A stretch of DNA of 64,000 nucleotides from Todiramphus chloris collaris (Eukaryota; Chordata; Aves; Coraciiformes; Alcedinidae): assembly GCA_025345505.1 (NCBI GenBank), contig JANVCC010000167.1:807080-871079 (forward strand). The letters are read 5' to 3'. Each line of letters starts with the position of its first letter. Position 1 is the stretch's first letter. Made by a program: the position numbers and the translations under genes. Below are positions 12,901-24,900 of this stretch, in pieces. The notes below the pieces were generated by a model. It saw nothing but the letters and a program-made list of their open reading frames with translations. It did no database searches and had not been told where the DNA came from.

Positions 12901-15900
12901 CCCTTTCCATGGTTTGTAAAGGCCAATATGGCACAAGGCTGATTCAGTCTGGTCAACGCTGAGCTGCCGTGGAACTGTGATAGATAGAAGGCTGCTTGAC
13001 TTTTTTCCTCCCCAGTTCCCAGCTAAGCCACAGTCCAAGTTATGCTGAGTCCCACTGTATCGAGGTGACCCACCTAGGGGATGAGGGAAAGGCTGTGGAT
13101 GTAGTTTAGCTGGACTTTTGACACCGTGTCTCTCAGCGTTCTCCTGGAGAAATTGGCTGCTCATGGCTTGGATGGGCAAACTCTTCACTGGATAAAAAAT
13201 GGGCTGGATGGCCAGGCCCAGAGAGCGGTGGGGAATGGAGTTAAACCCAGTTGGTGGCTGGTCACAAGTGGTGTTGCCCAGCACTCAATACTGGGACCAG
13301 TTCTGTTTAATATCTTTCTTAATGATCTGGATGAGGGGATTGAGTGCACCCGTACTAAGTTTGCAGATGACACCAAGTTAGATGAGAGTGTTCATCTGCT
13401 TGAGTGTAAGGAGGCTCTACATAGGTACTGGGACAGGCTGGATCAATGGGCCAAAGCCAACAGGATGAGGTTCAACAAGGCCAAGTGCCGGGTCCTGCCC
13501 TTGGGTCACAACAAGCCCAGGCAACACTACAGGCTTGGGGAGGAGTGGCTGGAAAGTGCCTGGTGGAAAAGGACCTGGGAGTGCTGGTGGACACCTGGCT
13601 GAACATGAGCCAGCAGCGTGCCCAGGTGGCCAACGGCATCCTGGCCTGGATCAGGAACAGTGTGGCCAGCAGGACTAGGGATGTGGTTGTCCCACCATAC
13701 TCTGGTGAGGCTGCATCTCAAATACTGTGTTGAGTTCTGGGCCCCTCTCTCCAAGAAGGACATTGAGGTGCTGGAGCAGGTCCAGAGAAGGTCAGTGAAG
13801 CTGCTGAAGGATCTGGAGAAAAGTCTTACGAGCAGCCGCTGAGGCAGCTGGGGTGGTTTAGTCTGGGGAAGAGGAGGTTGAGGGGAAACCTTATTGGTCT
13901 CAACAACAGTAAGTTCTAGCAAGGTAGGGGTCAGTTTATTCTCCCATGTAACAACCAATAGGACAAGGGGAAATGGCCTCAAGTTGTGCTGGGGGAGCTT
14001 TTGGTTGGATATTAGGAAAAAATTTCTTTGGGTTGTCAAGCCCTGGAACAGGCTGACCTGAGAATGGGTGGAGTCCCCATCCCTGGAAGTATTTTAAAGC
14101 TGTGGAGATGAGGGACATGGTTTAGTGGTGACCTGGCAGTGTTGGGTTGGTGGTTGGACTCGATGATCTTCAAGGTCTCTTCCAACCAAAATGATTCTAC
14201 GATTCTACCAAAAGATCTCCCTAAAGATGCTGTTGTAGCAAATAAGTTCTTCTTTCAACGATTCTCCATGTGAAATAATTTATTTTTTAGGGAAGTAGTG
14301 ATGAAAAGAAAAGAAAATGTAAAGTTAATGGGAATAATTAAGCTTGACACACAAAAGGAACATGCCCGAGGGGATAAAGAAGACATTTCTCACACGTGCA
14401 TGAGGCTTTACACGTGTAGTAAGTTGTTTTGTGAGGTGCCAGCCTAAAACGGGCAGGTACAAGGGAGTTCCTCCTCTCACACAGAAGGTTCATCGGGCCA
14501 ATCACAAGTCCCAGTCACGTTGCAATCATGGAACGTGGTTTCCCCAGTGTCACTTTTCTGGAGGTGTGTCAAGTTACCCGCTTGTGAACTTAATTTATAC
14601 CCGGTGGGGGCAAAAAAGGTAGAGCAGATGCATAGTTGAAATAACAGTTTATTCAAACGTGGATAATTCTAAGGGATGTTATCAGTGATGAACCTGTGAA
14701 AAAGAAATAGTTGTCACTTCCATTCTGAACTTGAGCTTTGCTCTTTGCTATGTGGTGAGTGTAGGTAGTGGACACTTGTTTCATACTCTGTGTTTGACTT
14801 GGGGTCACTGCCCTTTTGCAGGTGGATCAACTTTCTTGCAATGGAGAGAGGAAATTGCAGCCAGACAGAAGCCAGGCTATTCGGGAGAGGCTGAGGGGAA
14901 AAGGACTTCCCACGGGTAAGTGCTTCATTGCAAGCAAGGGTCATGGCAAGCAGTGCAGCCTTGTGGAAGACCAGATTTGGGTAGGCTTTTTCCACCTTGC
15001 ATTTTCGTAGAAAATCCTTAAATTCTGGTTTAAAATGTTGGGGTGGTTCAAGGGATTTTTTTTTTTTTGACGTTCACACATTTTCTTAGCCACACTTTGT
15101 TTAAGCTTTTGAGCAGGGTGGGATTTTTTTTTCCTGTGTGCTGTTGGTTTTTTGGTTGGTTTTTTTATCCCTTCGAGGGTTTACAAACCTCTTAACTTCT
15201 CCAAAACCTTTCCCAATTCTCCTTCTGTTATTAGGAAATGGAAACGATACGTCTTCATCTCACCATCTTCCTTCTCTGTATTTCCATCTTAGTTATGTTC
15301 CTTGATCTCCACTTCACTGAGCCCTCTCTACAGTGGCAATGAAACACAAACCAGAACAAACCAAACACACCCCTTCCCCCCCCTCCCCCGCCAAACCAGC
15401 TGTAGCTGTTTCCAGTTCCATTTGTCATGTTTACACCTAGTTAAGCATTTGAGAGTTGGGACCCAGTGGAATGAGTGTCTGCTGTTAATGAGAGACAGCT
15501 CAGATTGGATTCAGGGCAATTTAATGCTGGGTTATTCCTTTTTCTGGAGCGGTGTCATGCTTCGCTGGTGCAAATTCTGTCAATAACAGCACAGCCCTGG
15601 GGGCACAGCTTTTAGAGTTCTGGAAAAGTGAGCTGTGGAATGCAGTACTAATTATGCTGATGATAATCTCCCAGACTGAGGATCCACAAGGAGAAGGCCA
15701 GGTAAGGGAAGATTTAAGAAAAATAGTAATGGTTAAAAAACAACCAACGAAATGAAAACACAGCTCAGTAAAGCACAATCCTTTTTTCCCTCTGTTGGCA
15801 TCACACTGTTTAGTTGAAGTACACACCTCCTATCCCAGTTGCAAACACTTAGGAAGGTAGGAAGCTCCTAGGCATGATTACGATTCTGAGTGAACTGTCT

Positions 15901-18900
15901 TCCCAACAAGTTAGAAGTTACTTTGATCATCTTTATCCAACTGTCTGGGTTGAACTTCTTCTGAGAAGATATTTTGGGTCCAGTTAAGCACTGGGACAGT
16001 TGGGGCTGGGGGTGGTGTGTATAAGGATGTGTCTAAATTTTACCAGCATCTTGAAGGAAGTAAATACAGCGAGCAGAAGCCTTTCCTGGAGAGGACAGAA
16101 TACTTGTCTGGGACTCCTTGAGGTGAAGTTCTGTTGAGTCCTTGTGGAAAACTTAGATTTTTTCACTGAATAGAATAGTTGTCATATGGAGGAAATAAAA
16201 AGCAGCATAGAGCTATGATATTTTTTACAAACTTAACAATCATAATCACTCTGAGTATCTAAGATAGCTGATAAATCATGCTAAGTTAATGAATGTGGAG
16301 ATGGTTCATCCAAAGAGATGTGCTCCTAGTTGGAGAGTAGCCAACTAATGCCTTAGATACTGATAGTCTTTGAAAAATGCTAAGATTTTTGCTTTGAAAG
16401 TTATTTATGTGAAGATCAGGTTTTTTTAAGATCAGAATTTCCAGGGCTTTACTATTGGCTTAGGACAATGTTTAGAAATATTTTTCCACTTCACATGTTT
16501 AAATTGGATGTTTTGCTTTACTTACGTACCACGGTTGGGGATTTTCAGTCATTCATTTCCACCTTTATGTCTTGGAGATAATTCTTAAATCACTACATAG
16601 CTTTTTGTTAATATTCTCCCTATTTAATTTTATTGTTTTATCTCTGTGGCCATCTTGGTGAACGAGGTTTCTGACAGAGCTGACTGGCATAGGAGTTTAT
16701 TTTGTATCAGCATTACAGAATGTTTGCTTTTAGTCAAATCATGCTCAGAACAGAGTATTTAGGAACAGATTTAACCAGCAGAAATAGAATTGGTAAAACC
16801 AACAAGTGTTGAACTTAAGTATCAGACTGAACAGTTTAGACCTTAAGAGTTTTTTCTTCAAGAATTCTTTGTGGAAGTTGCTTGATAAAATTCTGTTGGT
16901 GTGACAAAAGGGGATCTGTCAAGATCTTCTGAACATAAAGCGAGAATTGACCGTGGTGCTCTTTGCCTGCAGAATTCCAACCTCTGGCTCTGACAAAAGA
17001 ACATAGGTCACATGAATCAGGGAATGGCTTAGGCTGGAAGGGACCTTGGAGGCCATCTAATCCAACCTCCCTGCCATGGGCAGGGACGCCTATCAACTAG
17101 ACCAGGGTGCTCAAGGCCTCATCCAGCCTGGCCTGGAACACCTCCAGGGAGTGGCATTCACAGCCCCTCTGGACAATCTGTTCCAGAGTCTCACCACCCT
17201 CGGATGGAAGAATTTTTGTCTAAGATCCAATCTAAACCTGTTTTCCCTCGGTTTAAAACTGTTTCCCCTCGTCCTATTGCTGGACACTCTTGTGAAGAGT
17301 CCCTCTCCAGCCTTCCTCTAGGATCCCTTCAAACACTGGAAGGCAGTTAGAAGGTCCCTCTTCTATAAGGCCTTCTCCAGGGTGAACACTTCCAGCTCCC
17401 TCAGCCTGTCGTCGTAGCAGAGGTGCTCCAGCCCCTGGCTCACCTTTGTGGCCTCCTCTGGACTCGTTCCAACAGCTCTATGTCCCTTTTCTGGTGGGGA
17501 CACAGAATGCAGTATTGGAGGTGGGGTCTCCCAAGAGCAAAGGGGGAGAATCACCTCTCTTGATCTGGATGCACCCCAGGACACGGTTGGCCTTCTGAGC
17601 TGCCAGCTCACGGTGAGATTCTTGTCAAGCAACACCCCCAAGTCCTCCTCCTCAGGGCTTCTCTCAACGCCCTCTGTACCCAGGCTGGGATTGGCCTGGC
17701 CCAGATGCAGGACTTTGCCCTTTGACTTGTTGAACCTCGTGCAGTTCTCAAGCCTGTCCAGGTCCCTCTGGGTGGCATCCACCACCAGTGAGTCCACCCG
17801 AATAAAGACTTGAGTCTAAAAGATGGTGAAGTTTCACCTTTAGTGGTGAACAGGAAATAATTGGAAATAATGAACACAATTTTAGATGTTGATAAAATCC
17901 CTGCTTAATTAACCTCCCTGTTTAATTAGGCATTGTAAGCTGAAGAAAAAGATTCTAAGGGTAAGTGAAGTTGCTTTTAATTTTAAGAAAAAAATTGCTG
18001 TGTTTAGTTATCTTTCTCTGGAATATCAATTACTGATGTAGCTGCCCAGCAAAAAGGTCTTGGACAAAAGCAACCGTACCCTTTTGGTTTTGATCTGGGG
18101 AAATTTATTGCAGATGATGTCTTAGGTCCTGATCTGGTGGGAGCTGCAGCTTTTAGTCTGTAAAGAAACGGTTTGTAGCAATGACCTCCATATGTGAACT
18201 GAAGAAGCTTACTCATTTTCTTGCCAAATCCAAGTACACAGATTGAACGTGACAAAAAACCAAACCAAACTTAATTCCATTGAGTTGAAAAATCTCTTGG
18301 GAAACATGCTGGGTTTTTTTTTTTTTTTTGTGGGTTTTTTTGGTTTGTTTTTTTTTTAAAAAATCCTCATTTTTTCATAATAAAAAAAAAAAAAAAATAC
18401 TGAGTAGGTGAATAACTTCCAGAGTTCAGCAAAGCTTAAATGGAAGCCAGATGAAGATTTTTTGAAAAATTAAAAACCCTGTTCTTTCACACTCCAAAAA
18501 CCATCCCTGTTTTCTTCCAGGAAGTGTTTCTGTGCATCTAGCACTACTGCTACTTATTTTTTTTTCTTGTCACTGGTGCTTTGCTGAGCTTCCAGCCTGG
18601 CAGTATCAGAACTGCTGTTGCAGTTGTGCTGAGGACAAACTCAAGAGCTCTGAAGACAAACAGGAATGGACATAAAGACCAATGAGGAAATCAACCCTGA
18701 GATGTCAGGTGCTTCCTTTCTGCAGAATACCAGCTGTGTTGCTGAGCTCCTCCTGGAAGCTCCAGGAAGGGAATCGATGGGTGGCCCTTGGACCTACTTG
18801 GTTGAGAAATGTACCCCCAAAAATTTGGCCTATGAACCTGAGTGGGAAAGAGCACTGGTGCAGTTCTCTTTGCTGCAGAGCTGCTGCTGAAGGGAAGAGG

Positions 18901-21900
18901 TAAATTGTTGTGTTGACGAAGTGCCGCTTGGCAAGGTTCTCTTACCGTGGTTCTGAAGAAGATGCCTGGAGCTTTTTGGGGGTTTTTGATGGAGGAGCCA
19001 TATCAGCCCCAAAGCAGAATCCAAACTCTTCTATAGGATTTATACCTTAGCCATTACTTGCAGTGCTTTCAACAGTCCTTTGTCCAGCTCCTTTATTTCC
19101 AGATCTGCCTGGATGCATTTCTGAGTGATCTGCTCTAGTTGTGTCCTGCTCTGGCAGGGGGGTTGGACTCCATGATCTTCAGAGGTCCCTTCCAACCCCT
19201 ACCATTCTGTGATTCCTTTGCAAAAAATGGGTACTTTTAGGAATACTTCCAGCTGAAACTTGGGTTTTCTTCACAATTTAAGTAAGTAAAAGAAAGGAGG
19301 AGGTACCATTCCTAGCAGCCAACCCATAGGCTACATCTGGCTCTGTTGTCTTCTGTTTGGCTCTTAGCCTGCCCAAAGCAATCGCAAATCAAACTCCTCC
19401 AGCAGCTACCCCCTCCTATTTGAACAACTAACCTCATTGTCTTGGGATAAGGATTTTCTATCATTCCATTTTCTGTGCAAAGATGGTGTGGGAGATGTTT
19501 TTTTTTAAACTCCTGTGTAACAATTTCCTCTTGTCAGACCTTCCAGTCTGGAAATGATGGTGCGTGGGCAATCTCTCTGTCCTCACCAGCTCTTGTCTCT
19601 CCTTCACCCCTCCTGCTCCCGTGTGTGTTCACCTAATCCATAAGCCTTGCTAAAACAGAGCTGAACGAGATACTCTGGTTTGTGCAGACCAAAGAAGGAG
19701 GCAATCAGCAAGACTTGGAAGACACTTGAGCCACTCTTGTTCAGGATGTGACGAGACTGCCATCACTCATGTGATGTTAGATTAATTACCTGTATGATCA
19801 AGCTGGTAGACATCTAATTGCAGACAGCCTGGATTTAGTTAGGAGCAGGTAACAACTCTCTTGCTTAGGGGAAAATCCTCTGGGTTACTGTCAGTGTGAG
19901 GCAAAGATGGTTTGTGAATGACACTGGTGTCAGAGGGTGTCGTTGCTTTCAAGACACCAAAGGAAGAAGGAAGCAGATCCGTGGTCATTCAGCAAATGTC
20001 ACATCTGCCAGTTGAAGGTGTGTGGAAAAACTAGATTTTTTTTTTTTTCTTCATTTTAGCACCACAAGGGAATTTTGTTGTGAACTCTTGGTGATTAATT
20101 GCTGTTTTTATTGTATATATTCCCTCGCTGTATATTATACTTCAGAATTGTGCAATTACTATAATTGCATTCAAATTATTTACAGTAATTACAAATAATT
20201 GCACTAATGTAACATCAAGTAGAGGATAAACACCCAAGGGCGATATGTGAAATCGAGAACCCAGATGCTTCACATGAGCAGAAGGAGTTTAGTTGAGCAG
20301 AAAAGTAGTTGGGGCAGGGGAAAGCACATCTTTTAAAGTTATTTGCATGCTGTAGTGTCTTAATTGTTAATGACTTGTCCTGTCACCAGCACTGATGAGT
20401 AGAAAAGCACTACTGTGTCCTGGTACGCCCTTGGGTAACTGAAGGATGGAGTAGCTCTTTGTCATCTCAGGCAAGGTACTTAATGTCTTTAGTGGAGCAA
20501 AGATACTTTGGATAGGTCTCCAGAGTTTCCATTCCAAATACAAGCCTTTTTTTGTGAAGGAAGGGCATAACTTGAATCTCTCCATTATAATCTAAAGACT
20601 TGAAAGTTCCATTACGCAGTCAGGTACCTTTTGATCATTAGTTGTGTCTTTATTCTTCATATATAATTTTTACTGGTAGTTCTTCCCTTTGTTTTCCCAC
20701 ACAAGTCGTCATACAACCTGTGGAGGGGAAAAAAACCCAAGTTTGTGGATAAACTGCATATTCACTTAATGACTTTGGACTTCTGTCATGCCATCCAACT
20801 GAAAATACATGTATTAAAGAAAGGCATATGATTCTACTCTGCTCTGTTCTGGAGATGTAACGTTAGCTGGAAGTTGGACACAGGAGCCTTGTGCCAAAAG
20901 AGACCTACTGCGATCATTTAAGACCCTTGATCTAAGTAATCCTGAGGTAATGTGTTGAGGAAGTCCAGGGAGATACGAAGTGAAAATGCCTTAATAGTAG
21001 ATTTTGTGAGTTACAAAGTCAACAGTAGTGCTTTAAAGAAGGAGGAATGTGGACAGATTGAAGTTCTTGAAAACAGAAGAATTGGCTTGGATGGATTGCT
21101 GGTTGCCTAATCCAGTTTTGTCACTGGTATCTGCAGTTGAGGTGCTTCTGTACTGGGAAGTCTCATCCTTGATCATTGACATCTGCTGTCTTGTGCTAAG
21201 AGCAACGTGCGTTCTTGGCTGGTATAAAGTATGGATCCAAAAGTTCTGTCTGTATCGCTGCTTTGTTGCAGTTGCCCATCTCAGTGTGCCCACCTTGAGC
21301 AGGCTGTGCACCTCTTGCCCCTGAGTCTCGTTACCTTTCACACCTTACACTGTGAGCCATGTTGGGAGAGCTTGTTGAAGTGATGCTACGTAGGGAGGGA
21401 TGGGTTTTGCAAAGGTAGGAGGAAGTGCCAGAACTTGGTGAAAAGCAAAAGTGGGAATGGGGAGAGTAATAAAGGAAAGATGAAAGATGTCGCAGAGAAT
21501 TTCAGTCTCAAGACTGAATACTAAGATCCAGCTGTACTGGTCCTAGTTCAAAAACTCATGTTGGCTGCGTAAGTCAATGTGGATATGAGTTAGACCTGTA
21601 GACATCTCCACTCAGCAAAGTGGAAGAGCAGCATGGAAGTGGAATGCCTCCTGCACTGCTTGCTGATGGGACAGCTCATCTCTTGTCTCATCAGGCAATT
21701 ACGTGGATGAATGGCAAAGCTCTAGTGATGAGTACTTTCCCAGTCACTGTTGATGAGATAACTTCCATGGAATTCACTTTCCTCATGAGGAAGCCCCCGG
21801 TGGGTGGATGATTTGTGGAATAGAAGGCATCTCCTGCATGCAGAGGCAAGGAGCTCGTGTCTTCTGAGACTCTGCCTGAACTGGAAGCAGCTTCTGTTAC

Positions 21901-24900
21901 ATCCAGCCTGAATGCTCCAAAGCCATGGAAACTACAGCTTTGGTGAGAAGGTTGCTCCTTCTCTTCTGGTACCCTCTTCCTTCCTCTGGTACCCTCTTCC
22001 TTCCTCTGGCACCTGGGCTCTTTCAGTGCAATTCTTCCCAGCATAGGACAGATCATAGAATGTTAGGGGTTGGAATGGACCTAGGAAGACCAGCTAGTCC
22101 AACCCCCTGATCACCCAGACCAAGTCATGCAGGAACGTGTCCAGGCGGGTTTTGAACACCTCCAGAGAAGGAGACTCTCACAGCCTCCCTGGGCAGCCCA
22201 TTCCAGGCTCTGTCACCCTCACAGTGAAAATGTTTTTCCTTGTGTTTACCCTAAACCTCTTGTGCTCCAACTCACTCCCGTTGCCTCCTGTCCTAACATT
22301 AGATGACATTGAGAAGAGTCTGGCTCCATCCTCCTGACACTCACCCTTAACATACTGATAGACATTAATAAGGTCCCCCATCAATCTCCTATTGTCCAGG
22401 CTAAAGAGCCCCAGCTCTCTCAGCCTCTCCTCATCAGGGAGATGTTCCACTCCTTTCATCATCTTGGTGGCCCTGCTCTGGAGTCTCTCCAGTAGCTCTC
22501 TCCTTCTTGAATTGGGGTGCCCAGAACTGGACACAGATGGGTTTCTGCTTCCGAGTGTGCTGTGGTGAGGATACCTGCTGGTACTTAAAGTGCATTGTGG
22601 CTCTTTTCCCTGGGGTGTCATCCTGAAACAAGATGCTGTTTCAACTTGCAGAGACCTAAATGATCTTTTTGAACCAGGAGTGTTCTTCTGAGTCATGACC
22701 CGTGATGTAATCCAAGTAATCTTGAGCGTACGGCCTTGGTGGTATATTGGAATTGCAGCCCTCTCTTTCTCTTGGGGTTTCTGCTTGGTTTGCCATTGTT
22801 CTGTTCAGTGAGGTCTTGGTGCACATAAATACTTGCAGTGTTGAAGAGGTGGTTTGTTTGGGGTGGTTTTTTACATTTGAAAAAAAGATATCTGTGAAAA
22901 CAGTGCATAGAGGAGGTTTTTTCCTTGGGTTTTTGTTCTGCCTGAAATTATCTTGGAAGGACTGGGTGTCAAAAAGGCAGGGACAATCTCTTTTCATGCC
23001 TGCCGTGTGATAGGACGAGGGGCAATGGATTCAAGCATGAACGCAGCAAGTTCCACCTCAGCATGAGGAAGAACTTGACTGTAAGGATTGTAGAGCATTG
23101 GAACAGACTCCCCAGAGAGGTTATGGAGTCTCCTTCTCTGGAGACTTTCCAGACCTGTCTGGATGCATTTCTGGGTGATCTGCCCTAGTTTTGGTCCTGC
23201 TCTGGCAGGGGGGTTGGACTCAATGATCTTCAGAGGTCCCTTCCAACCCCTACCATTCTATGAATCTGTGATTCTTGGGGAGGATTCTCAGAGCTCCTTT
23301 TGCTTTGCTTTTTTTTGGCAATCATCTTAAGCAGGGCAATACTTTGGAGTTGATCTCTTACAAACATCTGGGTTAAGATCCTCTTGGAGAATGTCCATCC
23401 TTTGTGTGCGTGCCTGTGAATGTGAAATACGCATTTGCAGAAGGGATGGCATCCTGCTATAGACAGATAGTGAGAACTTCAGAGTGGACAGCTATTTTTT
23501 GAAAGGCTTTTGTGTGTGAGTGAATATTTGTCTGTGATTCCCCAGTCCTGTGAGGGATGTATAGTCTGAGAATAAGCTAACAACCTGAGAGTTACTTGTC
23601 CACAAAGATAATTATGTTTACAGGAGTTAAGGATTAAAGATTGTAAAATATGAAGTGATGTGTCAGATCCTTTCCGAAGCCTAGCTCCTTCTCGCTGGCA
23701 AAGGTTTTTGTTTTATTCTCTTGGCTGGAACATGTAGATGGGCTGAGCTCAATTGTATGGAGTTTAAGAAAGCCAAGTGCCGGGTCATGCACTTCAGTCA
23801 CAACAACCCCCAGCAACGCTACAGGCTTGGGGAGGAGTGGCTGGAGAGCTGCCTGGCAGAAAAGGACCTGGGGGTGTTGGTCAATAGCCGGCTGAACATG
23901 AGCCAGCAGTGTGCCCAGGTGGCCAAGAAGGCCAATGGCATCCTGGCCTGTATCAGAAACAGTGTGACCAGTAGGAGTACGGAGGTGATCGTACCCCTAT
24001 ACTCGGCACTTGTGAGATCACACCTTGAGTACTGTGTCCAGTTTTGGTCACCACAGTACAGGAGGGACATCGAGGTGCTGGAGCGAGTGCAGAGGAGGGC
24101 AACAAAGCTGGTGAAAGGGCTGGAAAGCATGCCCTGTGAAGAGCATCTGAGGGAACTGGGTTTGTTTAGTCTGGAGAAGAGGAGGCTGAGAGGAGACCTT
24201 ATCGCACTCTACAACTACCTAAAAGGAGGTTGTAGAGAGGCTGGTGTTGGTCTCTTCTCTCAAATTAGTAATGATAGGACGAGGGGGAATGGACTCAAGT
24301 TGCGTCAGGGGAAGTTTAGATTAGATATTAGGAGGAAATTCTTCACTGAGAGGGTAGTTAGGCACTGGAACAGGCTGCCCAGGGAGGTGGTGGAGTCACC
24401 ATCCCTGGAGGTGTTTAAAGAACGATTAGATGTGGAGCTTGAGGATATGGTGTAGTGGTTGAGAAATGCTAGGACAAAGGTTGGACTTGATGACCCTGGA
24501 GGTCCTTTCCAACCATAATGATTCTATGATTCTATGTAGGAACTCTGCAATTTCTTCAAAGACACTATGTAGGCAATCCAAACCCTAAGACTTGGCCATC
24601 ATTTGTGTGTTGGTAAGAAGCAAGGGGCTTCTTGGTTGCATTTGGCTTTAGTCTTGCCTTTCCTTTTAGGCACCTGTTGTTAGTTTCCTATCGCAGAAGT
24701 AGAAACAGAAAAAATCACAGCCCCTTTTCAGGTAGGATACCAGAGTTGGAAGGCATTAGAGTCATAAGCTTTTAAATCTTTTCTGGGTACACTTATGAGC
24801 ATCCATAAAGCATTGTGTGAAACTCCCATGTGAAAGGATAATAGATTAATTGGTGAACATGTTGAGTCCAGTCTTACTCAACATCTTCACCAGTGAGCTG

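Larger units (their letters stand above)
10743..14821. other. Intron (4.1 kb) with CR1
   Basis: It holds CR1 copies at 11185-11497 and 13069-14208 and a CpG-richer block at 14340-14650. The stretch 11498-13068 is unremarkable unique sequence. Confidence 0.8.

Noticed and set aside
14340-14650. Firm call of an LTR here
   Set aside because: Promoter-like motifs exist, but no clear ends, target duplication or remembered family match. Kept only as an observation.
23721-24455. A 244-codon open frame as a host gene
   Set aside because: The protein is the C-terminal part of CR1 ORF2, not a host gene.
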